Shown here piece by piece: positions 11,776 to 22,745 of a DNA stretch of 64,000 nucleotides. The notes under the pieces are model-generated. The model made no database searches, was not told the origin of the DNA, and worked only from the letters and a program-made list of their open reading frames with translations. Source of the DNA: Teratosphaeria epicoccoides (Eukaryota > Ascomycota > Dothideomycetes > Mycosphaerellales > Teratosphaeriaceae); assembly GCA_021401465.1 (NCBI GenBank), contig JADDMT010000111.1, positions 1 through 64,000 of the forward strand, read 5' to 3'. The translations under genes were made by a program, and so were the position numbers. The first letter of the stretch is position 1. Every line of letters starts with the position of its first letter.

Positions 11776-13226
11776 CTAACCACAACACAACACCTTCAGC
11801 ACTTTCTGCATGAAGCCCTCGCGAGGCTGCTCCTGTGGTGCCTGGTGCTGCTGGGCTGCCGTCTGTGCCTGTGGTCTTGGGCCCATCTGCGTCCCAGAAG
11901 CTTGCCGGCTATTGGCGAGACCTGGCTGCGAACTGCTGAGCCGCCCAGGTAGATTAGGTGTGCTGTTTGCGAATTGGGGCGCGGTCGATGTATTGTCGCC
12001 ACTATCGAGCTGCATGCCGTTACTACCACGCTTGGCCAGGTCGCTGCTCTGGTGTCGCTGCGCTCGTTGTTGACGGGCGGCATTGGCTTGCGGTTGACGA
12101 GACGCACCCGGCTTTGGCAGATCTGCGTTCAGTCGGTCCGGTGGTATCGGTGTCTTCGACGCTCGCTGACCCGCTGTTGCGCCGCCTTTTAAATCTGCCG
12201 CGGATGGGTTGACCTGCTCCCGGTGCGGTTGTGTTGACGACCGTTGCACGTCCCAACCCCGGCCGCCATTCAGCTTCATCCAGTCATACTCGCCATCTTC
12301 TACCTCGCCAGTCGCTTGTAACGCCTTCGTAAACAAGTCCCGAAGGTAGTCGTAATCTGGTGTGTCCTCAAAGCCGAGATTTCGCACGTATGAAAGATAC
12401 TTGTTGAACTCTTCCGGGTATCCATCACACAGGTCCTTGATTGCAGTCGTCTGCTTCTTCTCCCCAATCTTCTCGTATTTCTGCTTGTTCGTTGCCGCTT
12501 TCAGACCCTGCCAGGGAAGCCCGCCGCGCAAGAAATACATGAACACATGCCCAAGAGCCTCCAAGTCATCTCTTCGCGACTGTTCCCGACCCAGATGCGT
12601 GTTGATAGACATGTATCTGGCGGTGCCACTCAAGCTCTTTCGCTCTCTGTATGGAATATGCTGCTTCGTTTTCGGATCGCGGTACTGTTTCGCCATACCA
12701 AAGTCAACTACGTGGATGACATTCTGCGCCTTCGTGTTAGGTCGGCCGATGAGGAAGTTATCAGGCTTGATGTCGCGGTAGATGAGATTTTTCTCATGAA
12801 TCGTCTGTACTCGTGACAGCATCTGCTTGGCCACCATGACCACAGTCTTGATGCTGAAGCGCCGTGCGCAGTGATCGAAGAGATCTTCCAGACTTGGGCC
12901 CAGCAGGTCGATGACTAGGATGTTGTGCAAGCCTTCCTGACCGAAGTAGTATACATTCGGGATGCCGGCTGCGGGTCACCGGACGTCAGCGCGCACAATC
13001 TCGTCTTCCAACTTAGGCTATACATACGGCAGCCGACCAGAATCTTGTATGTTCGGTACTCATCGCGGAGCTGCGGAGCGTCGCTCTTCCTCGGCTCAAA
13101 CTTGATGGCGACCTGGGTGTTGTTGAGAAGGTTTGTGCCTTCGAAAATAACGCCGAAACTCCCCTCTCCTATCTTCTTGCCAACGCGGTAGTGCACGCCG
13201 ACGACATTGCTGCTGGAGCTCGACAT
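11776..13226 (-). CDS. Casein kinase I, Yck1/2 (palmitoylated plasma-membrane) type
   Basis: Ser/Thr kinase of the CK1 family that acts at the plasma membrane in morphogenesis, endocytosis and nutrient sensing. Two exons: 13226-13028 and 12968-11776, intron 13027-12969 (GTATGT...GCAG), giving 463 residues. The splice rebuilds the conserved block GCPGIPNVYYFGQEGLHNIL. Visible motifs: GEGSFGVIFEG (P loop), IYRDIKPDNFLIGR, VVDFGMAKQYRDP, and the CK1 signature SLSGTARYMSINTHLGREQS. The tail is Gln/Ala/Pro-rich and ends KVLCCG, a Cys pair of the kind palmitoylated in yeast Yck1/Yck2. The second Met (MSSSSSNVVGVHYRVGKK) was chosen because homologues start at this point; an in-frame ATG 27 nt upstream (13253) would add nine residues. 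Convergent with chk1. Confidence 0.93.
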
Positions 13227-14892
13227 CGTGTAGCCGGCGGTGGTGGCGGTCAAGGCGGCGCCTCAACTAGGCTGTCACAATACAGACGGCGGTGTTTGTA
13301 CTCTTGACGCCTGCTTCTGTACATTCACTGCAGCTGTGGAATTTGGTGGTGAATCCCAATTATGGTGATAATAGATGTAGCCGTCACACGGTACTGGTGA
13401 TGTTGTTGCTGCTATTTCTGATGTGGCAGCGCGTGGTGTCGCTGGGAGGGAGGATCAATATCTTCCGCGCTAGCTTTCTATATCCTCGTACTAAGAAGGC
13501 CGTTTCACGTGTGTTTCGTGCCAAGTGCAGCACGCCCCGGCAAAGAGGCGGTGCGCGAGGGAGAGGCGGCGGACGGGCGGCGAGCAATGGGTGCGGTGTG
13601 TCGGATGAGATCTACGTGGAGCATGGCACGAGAGGTACCTTCAAGGAGAGGCTCTCAGCAAGCACTCGGCGGACGGACCCGCATCGCGCTAAAGCTAATA
13701 ACAGCCTACTCTACCTTGAACCTTGACAGCCAGCCTACTTCGATGCTTCACGTGCCTGGCCACAAGCACACCGCTTTTGCTGGAAAATGCCGGAGCTGGC
13801 TACAACGTGAAGTGGCCCACTGCTACGCAGCGCCCTACGCATCTCCTAGAGATCCTACGGCCGCCGCCCGCTCGGACACAGAGTGGGCAACTCGAATCGG
13901 TAGACCGGATCATTTCAACCAACCAATTTCAGGAACGCACTGCGTTTGTTGTTTCTTCCGCGTTGGACCCTTCACTTGCGAGGGTGCCACTGGAGGTACT
14001 AATTGGTGGCTGAGTCTGCTGAGCCTCGGGCTGCAGCCAGAATACAGCTGTACCTCTCCAGGCCAAACATTCCCGACGTGGGGTAATACGGCAGCAACTT
14101 GGGCCCAAATAATACCTCCTAACGCTCCCAACGTGCCTTGACCTTACAAGCGTCCCGACAGTCTGGTATCAGACATGATTTTTACGAGAGATGGAGGGTA
14201 TCCTTGGCTGTCCATGCTTAGGGTTAGTGTTCTGGTAAGGATGAAGCATGCAAGATTTCTCCTGCCACTGCTTCTTGATCTCAATACAGAGATCCTGGGC
14301 GTTATTGGGACATGACATTGCTAGAGCTTAGGTCGGAACAGTAAGCTATGTGTAGGGTAGTTTACTCGCGTGCTCGCCCTGGTCTCAGCTTGCCTTTGAC
14401 GATAACTCGTCCAGTGCCATTCGCCCTTGTCGTCAATACTCAAGTCGGCGCCGGGTCTGGTTGCGGCTAAGCAGTGAGTCAATCGATCACCTACCAAGTA
14501 CTCGTGGATGCGTCCACCTGCTCGCCGACACGAATGACTGTTTCGTCAAGCGATTGACCACTTGTTGCTATCGCGCGCTGACTCCAGTGATCACTCGATC
14601 GGCCAGTCGGGACGCAGTCCTCATCATCTCGCAAGATGAATCGATGGCATCATTGTCTCTCAATAGCCCGATCGCCGCGATACAGACAGAAGCCGATCAG
14701 CTCAAGCGTGGAGACGAAGAGTCATTGGCAGGCGACACCTCTTGCGGTACGGAAGAGTGGTGATGGTTTCATAGCCGTGAAGATTATGCACAGGTCTGCC
14801 CGCTGCCTGATTTCTACATTGTGTCTCGTCCTCAAACAGCAGCACGCTAAGCGCTCTTGAATACCTATACATGTTCACCAAGCACCGCCCAT
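13227..14892. other. Intergenic upstream of casein kinase I
   Basis: This 1.7 kb region should contain the casein kinase I promoter and the 3' flank of the nucleoporin gene. A 210-codon plus-strand frame at 13509-14141 begins with GTG, is rich in Arg/Ser/Gly and has no recognisable domain, so I treat it as spurious. Confidence 0.4.
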
Positions 14893-17800
14893 TTATGGCA
14901 TCTCAAGATCACCATCCTCATCCTTCACCGCAGCTGATTTTGCGTGCCCGTTCATCACGCCATGCCCGCCAGGTCCACCATCCATCACAACCTCCCTCTC
15001 CTTCCTCCGCTGCTCCGCCTCCGCTTCAATCTTCTCTTCCGCAACTTTCTTCGCATCAATCTCCGCATCGTTCACCCACTCATCCAAATGCCGGTCCTCG
15101 ACGAACGCCTGCAGCACCTCGTCTTGCACCCGATGATCCCGCACAAGCGGACTCAGAATGTCCTCATCTGGGAACCTGTATCTGAAGTCATCCGGTCTGC
15201 AGCCCGCGCCCAGACATTCCGAAGGAGGGAGAATCCGGATCTTGCATTTCGGCTGGGTAAGCACGGCGTCATTAAAGAGGTGCCAGAAGGTCCGCCACGC
15301 GGCCGTCGCACGGAAAGAGCCCTTGACGTCGGCGTCCGTGCGGCGCGGCTTTCTGTTCATGGTCGTGTTGCTCGTGATGTCAACCCAGTCGTCGTAAACA
15401 TAACAGCGCTTCCAGATGAGCGCAAGAAGCGTCTCGAAGCGATCTTGTGCCAGGTTTGGTGCAGCAGCGTTTAGGGCCCTGAGTGCGTACACAAATTCTG
15501 CGCCTCCGAGACTTTCGTCTGGCTCTTCGTCTTGGTCGGCGTACAAGCGTGTGTCAATCAGGCTGAGCACATCGATGAGCTCTTCTACGGACAGAGCCTC
15601 ATGACAGAGCACTTTCTGCAACTGGACAGAGAGTAGTGTAGCCAGAGATTGGTACTCTTTAATCTTGTTCCCGAATCGCTCCATCACCAGGTTGACAGCC
15701 GTCTCGTGGTCAAGCGCTGTCACCGTCTCAAGACGAACGGCACTATATAGCCGTTCTTGCACGTCAACAATCTCAAGCTCGCGGTCTTGAACGTCCGTGC
15801 TGGTTTCCACGCTGGAGCCGGAGTCCTCAGCAGCGGCAAGTAGTGCCAATTTGCTCATGCTTACTTCGACTTTCTTCGTCCAGAGCCTCCTCTCCCGCTT
15901 CTGAGCAGCCTCGACCAGGACGTCGGCGGCATGCCGATAGTCCTTGTCAGACAGAATATCGTTGATCCAGCAGATCTTTGCTCGTGTTGGCTCAGCACGC
16001 AAGTAGCGTGTCAGATGCTCTTGCCACTTCTGCTGCGCGCTCTCCAGCATAGTACCAGCCTGTGGCCCCGAGAAGCCTTCATCGAAGAAGGCATTCGCCC
16101 AGTCATCGCCAAACTTGTTGAAGTATCGTGTGATCCGCGCAGAGATGTCTTCGAGCTTCTGATTTACAGCTTGATGGTTAACATCCTTGAGCTCCGGCGT
16201 CTGCATTTCATCTACAAGATACTGTGACTCGCCCACAACGAGTTCCGTAAGAGTCTGCATATCCGAATATCGCTCTGCCAAAGTCATGCCCTCCTCCGAC
16301 AGTCCGACAGAGGCTAAATGGTGGAATTGATCATGCCGCTCTCTGTCGAAGTTCTCGCGAAGGAGTCGAGATTTATCTCGGTCCTTTGCTGTTTCGCGAG
16401 ATGCCCACCATCCTATGCTCTCGCGATATATGAGGCAGCATAGCTGTACCAATCGCGGATTTGCTGATCGGATTTGATGGATGTATTCGTCCAACTCAGG
16501 TGTTGGTTCATCGGTCTGTTCCTGCTCATACATGTCCTTCGCTAGATCGCGGGAAAGGGAGGCGATCTTAGCGCTAGCCTTGAGCATTTCTCCCGTCGAT
16601 GTCCAGAATTCAGGCAAGCCCGCAAAGCTCTCTGCACTGTCTAGGATGCCATTCTTGATAGTTTGAGGACTAATGCCATAAGCCGTCGCATTCTCCTCGC
16701 GAAAGGCAAACGTAGTCTCTAAAGCCCTGGCCCAGAGATCATCGGCTTCAGACACAAATCGTACGACGCGATTTGGCACCTCGCTTTTGTCGGTTTGCAG
16801 AGTCTCGAGCAGTAACTTGATGTGTGACAGGATGTGGTCAATGCGGGACAGGCCTTTGACGAAAAATCGGCGTACAGTGTCGTCTTGGCCCGTCAGCTCC
16901 AGCTCAGGAAGGCCATATTGACGTTCAAGTTGCGCCGCAAGCTCGTCAATGACAGTGGCAGACCTCTTCTTGTTCGCGACGATGGCAGCGGCTTTGTGAT
17001 CTTCGAAAGCATTCCACATAGCTTGCGCGGCCGCAATCTTCTCGGCATCCCACAAAAGCTGCCACAGTGTGGTTCTGGATAGTATCGGGTAGTTTGAGCG
17101 TACGTGGGAAATGAGCGCCCGCAGCGCCCTTGCTCGGTAGTCAAGGTGAGCTTCAACACTTGCTGGGCCCAACGGAATGAGCGGGGTGGTCGACTGCAGG
17201 ATTTCGCTACTTATATCCAAAGTGGCCCTCTCAACCTCCATTCGCACGGTATGCGAGCCATCGGCGTCGAGCGAAAAGTCCAGGATGTTGTCTTGCATCG
17301 CACCGAAGAATACCGCCTGCTCGATCCTGGTCTTCACTGGTATGCGCTCGCGCTCCTTGTCTCCAGTAGGATCGTTGGCCAAGACGCGTACCAGGCCTGC
17401 GCCTTGAACGAACACAACGGTGGAAGCATGACCAGTCTTTGTCTCCTCAACGCAGGCTCCAAGAATTGCCAGACCTCTATGTGGGCACAGGTAAACCGCG
17501 TCCTCAAAGGGTTTGGGTTCCACGTAGGAAGTTTCATGGAGCTGGTTGTTTGGGCTGTCGTCAGTGTCGAGAGTACTGGTCGAAGCCAAGATGATGGAGT
17601 CTTCAAAAGTGACCATTCCAGTGTGGCCTGGAGTTGGAAGGAGCAGACTCGGCTTCTGCGTGGAGGTTTGTGCTTTTCGACCGCGGTCCAACACACTGAG
17701 ATGCTCGACCTTTGGCTGGTCGCCATACAATGACAGCTCCATCGTCCAGAAGTCATGATCATCGCGCCCACCAATGCGCAATAGGACGAGCAGGGTGGTA

Positions 17801-19050
17801 GGCTGCTCAAAGTTCAGAGCGATCATTTCGGCTCCACGTAGGCCTTGGGACTTGTCGATAATCGCAAAGTCCAGTGCAATAATATTTTCTGCTCTGCTTT
17901 GCACCTCTCTCGCTAGCGAGCTCTTCAACTCCACGATAGCCAAATCTTTGAAGTCCACTGTGCCTTTGAATTCATACTGGCCCCTCCAGTCAATGTTCCA
18001 TGCCTGTGTTTCGCATCGCTCAGTCATTGTTATAGCCTGCATCTGACCCCTCTGATCCAATGGTCTCGTCTTGACAGCTGTGACGCGTTGTTTCCACGGA
18101 TTTGTCAACAGGCCCTTGAAGCTTCCAAACAAGCCACCAGCTGCAGCATCGCCAGGCCTCAACGCTTGGCTAAAGATGCTAGCTCTGCCTTGCGCGTCCC
18201 TCAGGGTGAGCTGCACGATACGACCGGATGAAGTTGCGAGCACGTAGCCTGCGTGCTCGGCTGACACCAAATCGTGGATGGTCTCACTCAGATAGTGGCC
18301 GTTGATTGAACCCTCGACTGCGACATTCTTCTTCTCTCGGAAAAGGCCCAAGCTCGCTGCCCTCTCGACAGACTCATAGTAGACTATCTTCCCTGTGGTA
18401 GCGCTCACCAGCAGCAAGCCAACCTCTGCACCAGCACCAGCTCGGTTGCTGCTGACCAGCGCTCCGAAGGGCAAGATCTCGCCCTCGCGTACAGTGAAAG
18501 GCAGATCGAATGTCTTGAGCCCATTGCCTGCAGCAGAATGCGCGCCGTAGTCCCAGACGTACGCCTTCTCGCGCGTCACTGCCAGCGCTAGATGATGGTG
18601 TCCCGCAGCTGTGCGTAATACGCTGCCTCTGTACTGCACGCCATCCCTCAGCTCCTTTGGTGTTGAGGGCAGAAGCTTGACAGAGTAGATCGAGTTGCTT
18701 GTCAATACCGTTGCGCCATCGCCCTTGATCACGCTGCGCTTGACTGTGCCCTTCTTCCCGCCCCGCACTGGTATGTCCATATCATGCATGGTATCGTGCT
18801 GCTGGTATCGGCTTCTCCTCCCGCTCGAAGCGTGTCCGTTCATGGCGGTGCTGTCTGGCACGCCCTCGTCCGCCTTCTCGATGCTTCTCCGTGGCGCATA
18901 TGTTCTTTCGTCAATCTTGCTTCGTTTCCGCTTTGGCGCTGCTTTCAAGGACTCGCCATCACTCTGTCGCTGCCGGCGCCTTGGATTGCGAACCTCTTTT
19001 TTCAGGCTCATCGCACCGTCCGGCTCCGGCGTGCCTGATGCCGCAGACAT
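14893..19050 (-). CDS. NUP133: Nucleoporin Nup133
   Basis: Scaffold subunit of the Nup84/Nup107 Y-complex of the nuclear pore. It is a single exon of 1385 residues. The start ATG at 19050 opens a basic, disordered N-terminus (SLKKEVRNPRRRQRQ, KAAPKRKRSK) of about 110 residues. This is followed by the beta-propeller region introduced by NSIYSVKLLPSTPKELRDG, a typical Nup133 motif, and by blocks such as GHHHLALAVTREKAYVWDYG. The second half is a long alpha-helical region (RALISHVRSNYPILSRTTLWQLLWDAEKIAAAQ; SIGWWASRETAKDRDKSRLL; LTRYLRAEPTRAKICWINDIL) as expected for the Y-complex stalk contact. The C-terminus is Lys/Glu-rich. No intron is needed. The size is larger than yeast Nup133 (about 1157 residues) because of tails and loops. 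It is in tandem with dre2 on the same strand. Confidence 0.88.
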   Translation of the reverse strand: MSAASGTPEPDGAMSLKKEVRNPRRRQRQSDGESLKAAPKRKRSKIDERTYAPRRSIEKADEGVPDSTAMNGHASSGRRSRYQQHDTMHDMDIPVRGGKKGTVKRSVIKGDGATVLTSNSIYSVKLLPSTPKELRDGVQYRGSVLRTAAGHHHLALAVTREKAYVWDYGAHSAAGNGLKTFDLPFTVREGEILPFGALVSSNRAGAGAEVGLLLVSATTGKIVYYESVERAASLGLFREKKNVAVEGSINGHYLSETIHDLVSAEHAGYVLATSSGRIVQLTLRDAQGRASIFSQALRPGDAAAGGLFGSFKGLLTNPWKQRVTAVKTRPLDQRGQMQAITMTERCETQAWNIDWRGQYEFKGTVDFKDLAIVELKSSLAREVQSRAENIIALDFAIIDKSQGLRGAEMIALNFEQPTTLLVLLRIGGRDDHDFWTMELSLYGDQPKVEHLSVLDRGRKAQTSTQKPSLLLPTPGHTGMVTFEDSIILASTSTLDTDDSPNNQLHETSYVEPKPFEDAVYLCPHRGLAILGACVEETKTGHASTVVFVQGAGLVRVLANDPTGDKERERIPVKTRIEQAVFFGAMQDNILDFSLDADGSHTVRMEVERATLDISSEILQSTTPLIPLGPASVEAHLDYRARALRALISHVRSNYPILSRTTLWQLLWDAEKIAAAQAMWNAFEDHKAAAIVANKKRSATVIDELAAQLERQYGLPELELTGQDDTVRRFFVKGLSRIDHILSHIKLLLETLQTDKSEVPNRVVRFVSEADDLWARALETTFAFREENATAYGISPQTIKNGILDSAESFAGLPEFWTSTGEMLKASAKIASLSRDLAKDMYEQEQTDEPTPELDEYIHQIRSANPRLVQLCCLIYRESIGWWASRETAKDRDKSRLLRENFDRERHDQFHHLASVGLSEEGMTLAERYSDMQTLTELVVGESQYLVDEMQTPELKDVNHQAVNQKLEDISARITRYFNKFGDDWANAFFDEGFSGPQAGTMLESAQQKWQEHLTRYLRAEPTRAKICWINDILSDKDYRHAADVLVEAAQKRERRLWTKKVEVSMSKLALLAAAEDSGSSVETSTDVQDRELEIVDVQERLYSAVRLETVTALDHETAVNLVMERFGNKIKEYQSLATLLSVQLQKVLCHEALSVEELIDVLSLIDTRLYADQDEEPDESLGGAEFVYALRALNAAAPNLAQDRFETLLALIWKRCYVYDDWVDITSNTTMNRKPRRTDADVKGSFRATAAWRTFWHLFNDAVLTQPKCKIRILPPSECLGAGCRPDDFRYRFPDEDILSPLVRDHRVQDEVLQAFVEDRHLDEWVNDAEIDAKKVAEEKIEAEAEQRRKEREVVMDGGPGGHGVMNGHAKSAAVKDEDGDLEMP

Positions 19051-19394
19051 TATTGCGCCGCCTCGATCGGCCTCTTCACGCGCCAGGAACGGAAGGAAGC
19101 GAGTAGGTGAGGGTTGCTTTGGATGGCGGTGACCGCTGTGTTTACGCTTCGCGTCTTGAAGCGGCTGGAAACTCGATCCGGATCTAAGCTAACGCCGAGA
19201 CGCCACATCCTTCTACTTCCACGACAACCTGACCCCACGTCTCTCACGAACACTGCTCCCGGTGGTTCTGGGTGATGCACACGACACTTGAGAGTAATTT
19301 TCAGGGTGGGCGCTACCGTTCATGCGGGTTGCTCTTTTGTTTGTAATGTCATGTCATGCGCACATGACCATACATGTATCTATATCCCACTTGA
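19051..19394. other. Short intergenic region between Nup133 and Dre2 genes
   Basis: This region of 344 bp holds the Nup133 5' side and the dre2 3' side. No separate gene was seen. Confidence 0.45.
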
Positions 19395-20560
19395 CTACAA
19401 CTGTACTTCGTTGTTCAGCAACCTGACTTCTTCCCCAGGCTTGAATGCGGGTAGACCGATATACGGACATCCATCACATCTGAATGCGTCTCCCAAGGCG
19501 CAATTGCCACATGAGCCGACCTTGCCTTGCACCGTGAAGTCCACTTCTGTCAGATCATTGACGGATATCTTCGCAAGATTTGCATCGGCATTGTCGCGCT
19601 TCTCCTTGTCCTCAGCAGCTATACGCTCGGCCAGACCGCACGTGCAGTCCTTGCATGCTCGTCGGCGCTTGGTGTTGGGTTTGCAAGCTTCGGCTGCATT
19701 ATTGTTAGTGTCGAGCTTGCAACATCACGAGGAAAGGGACGCTTACGAACTATGAGTGGCCTCTGACGATCCTCCTCGGTCAATAGTGTATCAGGGTCAA
19801 TCCTCTCCGCCCGATCCAACTCCTCTTGGCTCGGAATCTCAATATCTTCGTCCACATCATCGTCGTAATCATCGCCCAAATCATCGTCCAGGTCCACAAA
19901 CCCCACACCAGCAGGCGTAGCTTTAACAGGCGCTACCGCCGCATTGCCGTTCGTTTGAGCTAAAGCAGCTGCGCCCTTGGAAATATCCTCGCTCTTCCTC
20001 TTGCTCGTATTCGCCGCCTCCACTACATTCGCTGACACTGCAGCCGCATTCGCTTTCTTCTTCCCAAGACTGAGTTTGACCGTCTGCACTGCCCCACTAC
20101 TCTCAGGCTTCTTCATGCCATCCCCACCCGCACTTTGCACTAGACCTGCCAGAATCGCCTCACTGTATTCAGAGCCCTGCTGTGCGCCAAATGCGCCGTC
20201 TTGACTTCTCAGGTGCCCACCTTCTTTCATCGCCTGTACCAATTTGACCATGACCTCCCGATTCAACAGTCGTGAGCTCACTGATAGTGAGCTGTTGACA
20301 TCTGTGAGGAGCAGGACGACGTCATATGTTGCCGCGGGAAGCGCGACGAGGCCCATCGCTAGTCGGTCCAGCATTTGAATGTCGGTGACATTGCGGTCGT
20401 ACGCTTCGGCTACGCGTGTAAGGACCTCAGGATGTGAAGAGACTGAGGGAGGTGCTAGCAAAAGTGTCCGCTTCTGTTGTGTCGGCTTGACTGGCGCAGT
20501 TGTCTGGGTGGCCGGAAACGCGAAGTCGGACTCATTATCAATCGTGAGCCCCGGCGCCAT
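19395..20560 (-). CDS. DRE2: Fe-S cluster assembly protein Dre2 (anamorsin)
   Basis: Electron-transfer component of the cytosolic Fe-S assembly machinery; with the diflavin reductase Tah18 it supplies electrons for cluster assembly and for ribonucleotide reductase. Exons 20560-19747 and 19693-19395, intron 19746-19694 (GTAAGC...GCAG), 370 residues. The N-terminal half is the degenerate methyltransferase-like domain (LLLAPPSVSSHPEVL, YDVVLLLTD). An acidic linker follows (DLDDDLGDDYDDD). The C-terminal CIAPIN1 region carries both cysteine motifs after splicing: C-x9-C-x2-C-x-C ending ACKDCTCGLAE, and the twin C-x2-C motif CGNCALGDAFRCDGC, then PYIGLPAFKPGE. The start MAPGLTIDNESDF was chosen because homologues begin with a similar MAP... 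segment; an in-frame opening extends 132 nt further upstream. Divergent from the phosphatase-fold gene. Confidence 0.93.
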
Positions 20561-21054
20561 TATTGCTGTGTTTGGTCGAAAAGTGTGTGTCGGGTGGATG
20601 GTTTGGGTAAAGAAACCGACGGAAAAGACTGACTCAGGAGGTGCCGGAGTTGTTGGATGGATCCCGTTGGGTGGATGACAAACGTCAGTCAAATAACAGA
20701 AGCGGTATACATCGACCCCACCAGCGCCGGCTTCGGCTTGTCAGGGTCTTACCACCAAACACGGTACCACCGGTATTGCCCGTGATGATACCACCTCATA
20801 CGACATCATCGCAGAGATATCATCCCCTGGACTCGACAGCACGTTATTAGAGCCCGACACACACTTGCCACATCTTAGAATTACCATCATTGGTGCGCGG
20901 CCGTTGACATGCCGCCAGCCAATGACTGCCTCTAAGCTCTCCACGCGGCAATGGAGAAGCGTACCTGCAGCAGCATGACCAGCTTCCCATGCGGCTCTCA
21001 TCTATCTCCAGCATCCGTCAGGGTTCTGTCTGACCACCGGCACCAAGTACATCC
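20561..21054. promoter_or_regulatory. Divergent promoter region, dre2 / phosphatase-fold gene
   Basis: These 494 bp separate two start codons facing away from each other, so the region should contain both promoters. No specific binding site was identified. Confidence 0.4.
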
Positions 21055-22623
21055 ATGCCTCTATGGGCTGCACAAGACTTGCCGTCTATCAAAATCCTCC
21101 TGCTTTCTGTTCTCGGTATGCTAACCATACCGCCTGCCATCTCAACAATCTGGCGCTTCACGCAGCCTGTCCAGGCGCTCTTAACTGCTGGCCAGGAGCC
21201 AATGGAGGACATCGCCAAACCGGTATCCTGCAGTGCAAGCAATCACAGTGTCGACCTGGGCTGGTACCCACCTTTGAGATGGGACGTGAACAGCCTGGAC
21301 CATGCGATCAACGGCACAGGTACATATGGATTCATTTTCAATTCTAGTCAAGGCCCCCTGGACGCCTACAACTGGTGCAACATGCCTCATGTGAATGCTG
21401 CGACCTACGTCACGGTAGACTCTAGCTTCACATTAGAGTACGTCGAAGTCATCCACCGCCATCACAAACGAACGCCATACGCAGCCAATACCTTCCCCCT
21501 CGAAGGCTACTCATGGGACTGTGACGATGAAGGGCTGTTCTTTGGCGGTAAGCCGACCAAGCCGTACGGGAATCCTTCGGCCAGCACATATTGGAGCCAG
21601 TACAGGTCTTCATCGAATCCATTAGCACCCACAGGCTTTAACGGGACCTGTCAATTTCCTCAGATCACCAGGGGAGGATTCGATGATAGTCATCAGCATG
21701 GCGTGGATCTGCAAGCCGTATACGGAGATATGCTTGGATTCTTGCCAGATCAATGTGATCTCAATTCGATCTCGTATAGAGTCACGAATAATGTTATCAC
21801 GAGCCAAGTCGCCTCCATGGTTGTCGCTGGCATGTATCCTGACAGCGCAGGCCAAGACACTCCTCTGCTCGTGCAGCCAGCATCTATCGATTCATTGGAA
21901 CCGTCGTATGATTGCCCATCCGCCAGCACTCTCTTCAGCTCCTATGGCTCTGGCTCCCAATCGCCAGAATGGGTCAAGCATCTCATCGCCTCTGCGGACC
22001 TCGGTCGCCGACTCGATGCACTTTCAGGCGTCAATCAAGACTCCAGTGACTGGCACAAGTCTTGGGATCATTATTTTGACAATCTATCCTCTCGCCTTTG
22101 TCACCAAAAACCGCTGCCATGTAATAATGACAACTCTGCTGACTGCGTAAGCATTGAGGAAGCTGAGACTGTGTTTCGGCTTGGCGAATACGAGTACTCG
22201 TTCATCTACCGCGATAGCGTGCAGAGTCTGGCGGCTAGTGTAGGCAGCTACGGTATCTGGATTGCAGAGCTGGCTCAAAACCTCAGGTGTGCGATCGGTG
22301 GTGACTCTTCTGCTCCCGACGCTGCATCGAGCGAAGCAAAATACAGACACAACGTCGCACATGATGGCTCCATATCTCGTCTGCTGTCTATCCTGCAAGT
22401 AGACAGAATGGTGTGGCCTGGGATGGGCGCTGAGATCGTCTTTGAGCTATACAGCAAACACGGGTGCTATTACTTGCGAGTACTGTGGGAAGGGCAGGTA
22501 ATGACTTCGAGCAATCCGTCCCTGGGACGGCTTGACCTGGTGCCAGTCACGAACGTACTCGAATATTTCGATGGGTTGGTCGGGATTGGAGCCGAGAAGG
22601 TTCCTGAATTATGCCAGAGGTAG
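21055..22623 (+). CDS. Histidine-phosphatase-fold (acid phosphatase-like) protein with N-terminal signal anchor
   Basis: Branch-2 histidine phosphatases hydrolyse phosphoesters through a phospho-histidine. This single exon of 522 residues carries the RHxxRxP signature (RHHKRTP, residues 135-141) and a late HD motif (AHDGS, H436-D437), spaced as in the family. A hydrophobic segment at about residues 11-30 (IKILLLSVLGMLTIPPA) looks like a signal peptide or signal anchor, so a secretory-pathway or extracellular site is likely. Several Cys residues and N-glycosylation sequons (NGT, NSS, NDT-like) fit that. The substrate cannot be assigned: the general layout is reminiscent of the 2-phosphoxylose phosphatase/acid phosphatase group and not of phytase. 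The first Met is used. Confidence 0.75.
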   Translation: MPLWAAQDLPSIKILLLSVLGMLTIPPAISTIWRFTQPVQALLTAGQEPMEDIAKPVSCSASNHSVDLGWYPPLRWDVNSLDHAINGTGTYGFIFNSSQGPLDAYNWCNMPHVNAATYVTVDSSFTLEYVEVIHRHHKRTPYAANTFPLEGYSWDCDDEGLFFGGKPTKPYGNPSASTYWSQYRSSSNPLAPTGFNGTCQFPQITRGGFDDSHQHGVDLQAVYGDMLGFLPDQCDLNSISYRVTNNVITSQVASMVVAGMYPDSAGQDTPLLVQPASIDSLEPSYDCPSASTLFSSYGSGSQSPEWVKHLIASADLGRRLDALSGVNQDSSDWHKSWDHYFDNLSSRLCHQKPLPCNNDNSADCVSIEEAETVFRLGEYEYSFIYRDSVQSLAASVGSYGIWIAELAQNLRCAIGGDSSAPDAASSEAKYRHNVAHDGSISRLLSILQVDRMVWPGMGAEIVFELYSKHGCYYLRVLWEGQVMTSSNPSLGRLDLVPVTNVLEYFDGLVGIGAEKVPELCQR

Positions 22624-22745
22624 CTTTCAGAAATATCGTCGTGGGACAGGTCTCTATCATATCTAATAATGCATTAATGTCTGATACAGTAGCATCAACT
22701 CCTTACCATGAATTATCATCAAACACAACACGCTTGTCAAAGCCC

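Noticed and set aside
13509..14141. 210-codon plus-strand open frame between casein kinase I and Nup133
   Set aside because: It starts with GTG, has an Arg/Ser/Gly-rich random-like composition, and has no recognisable domain or splice support.
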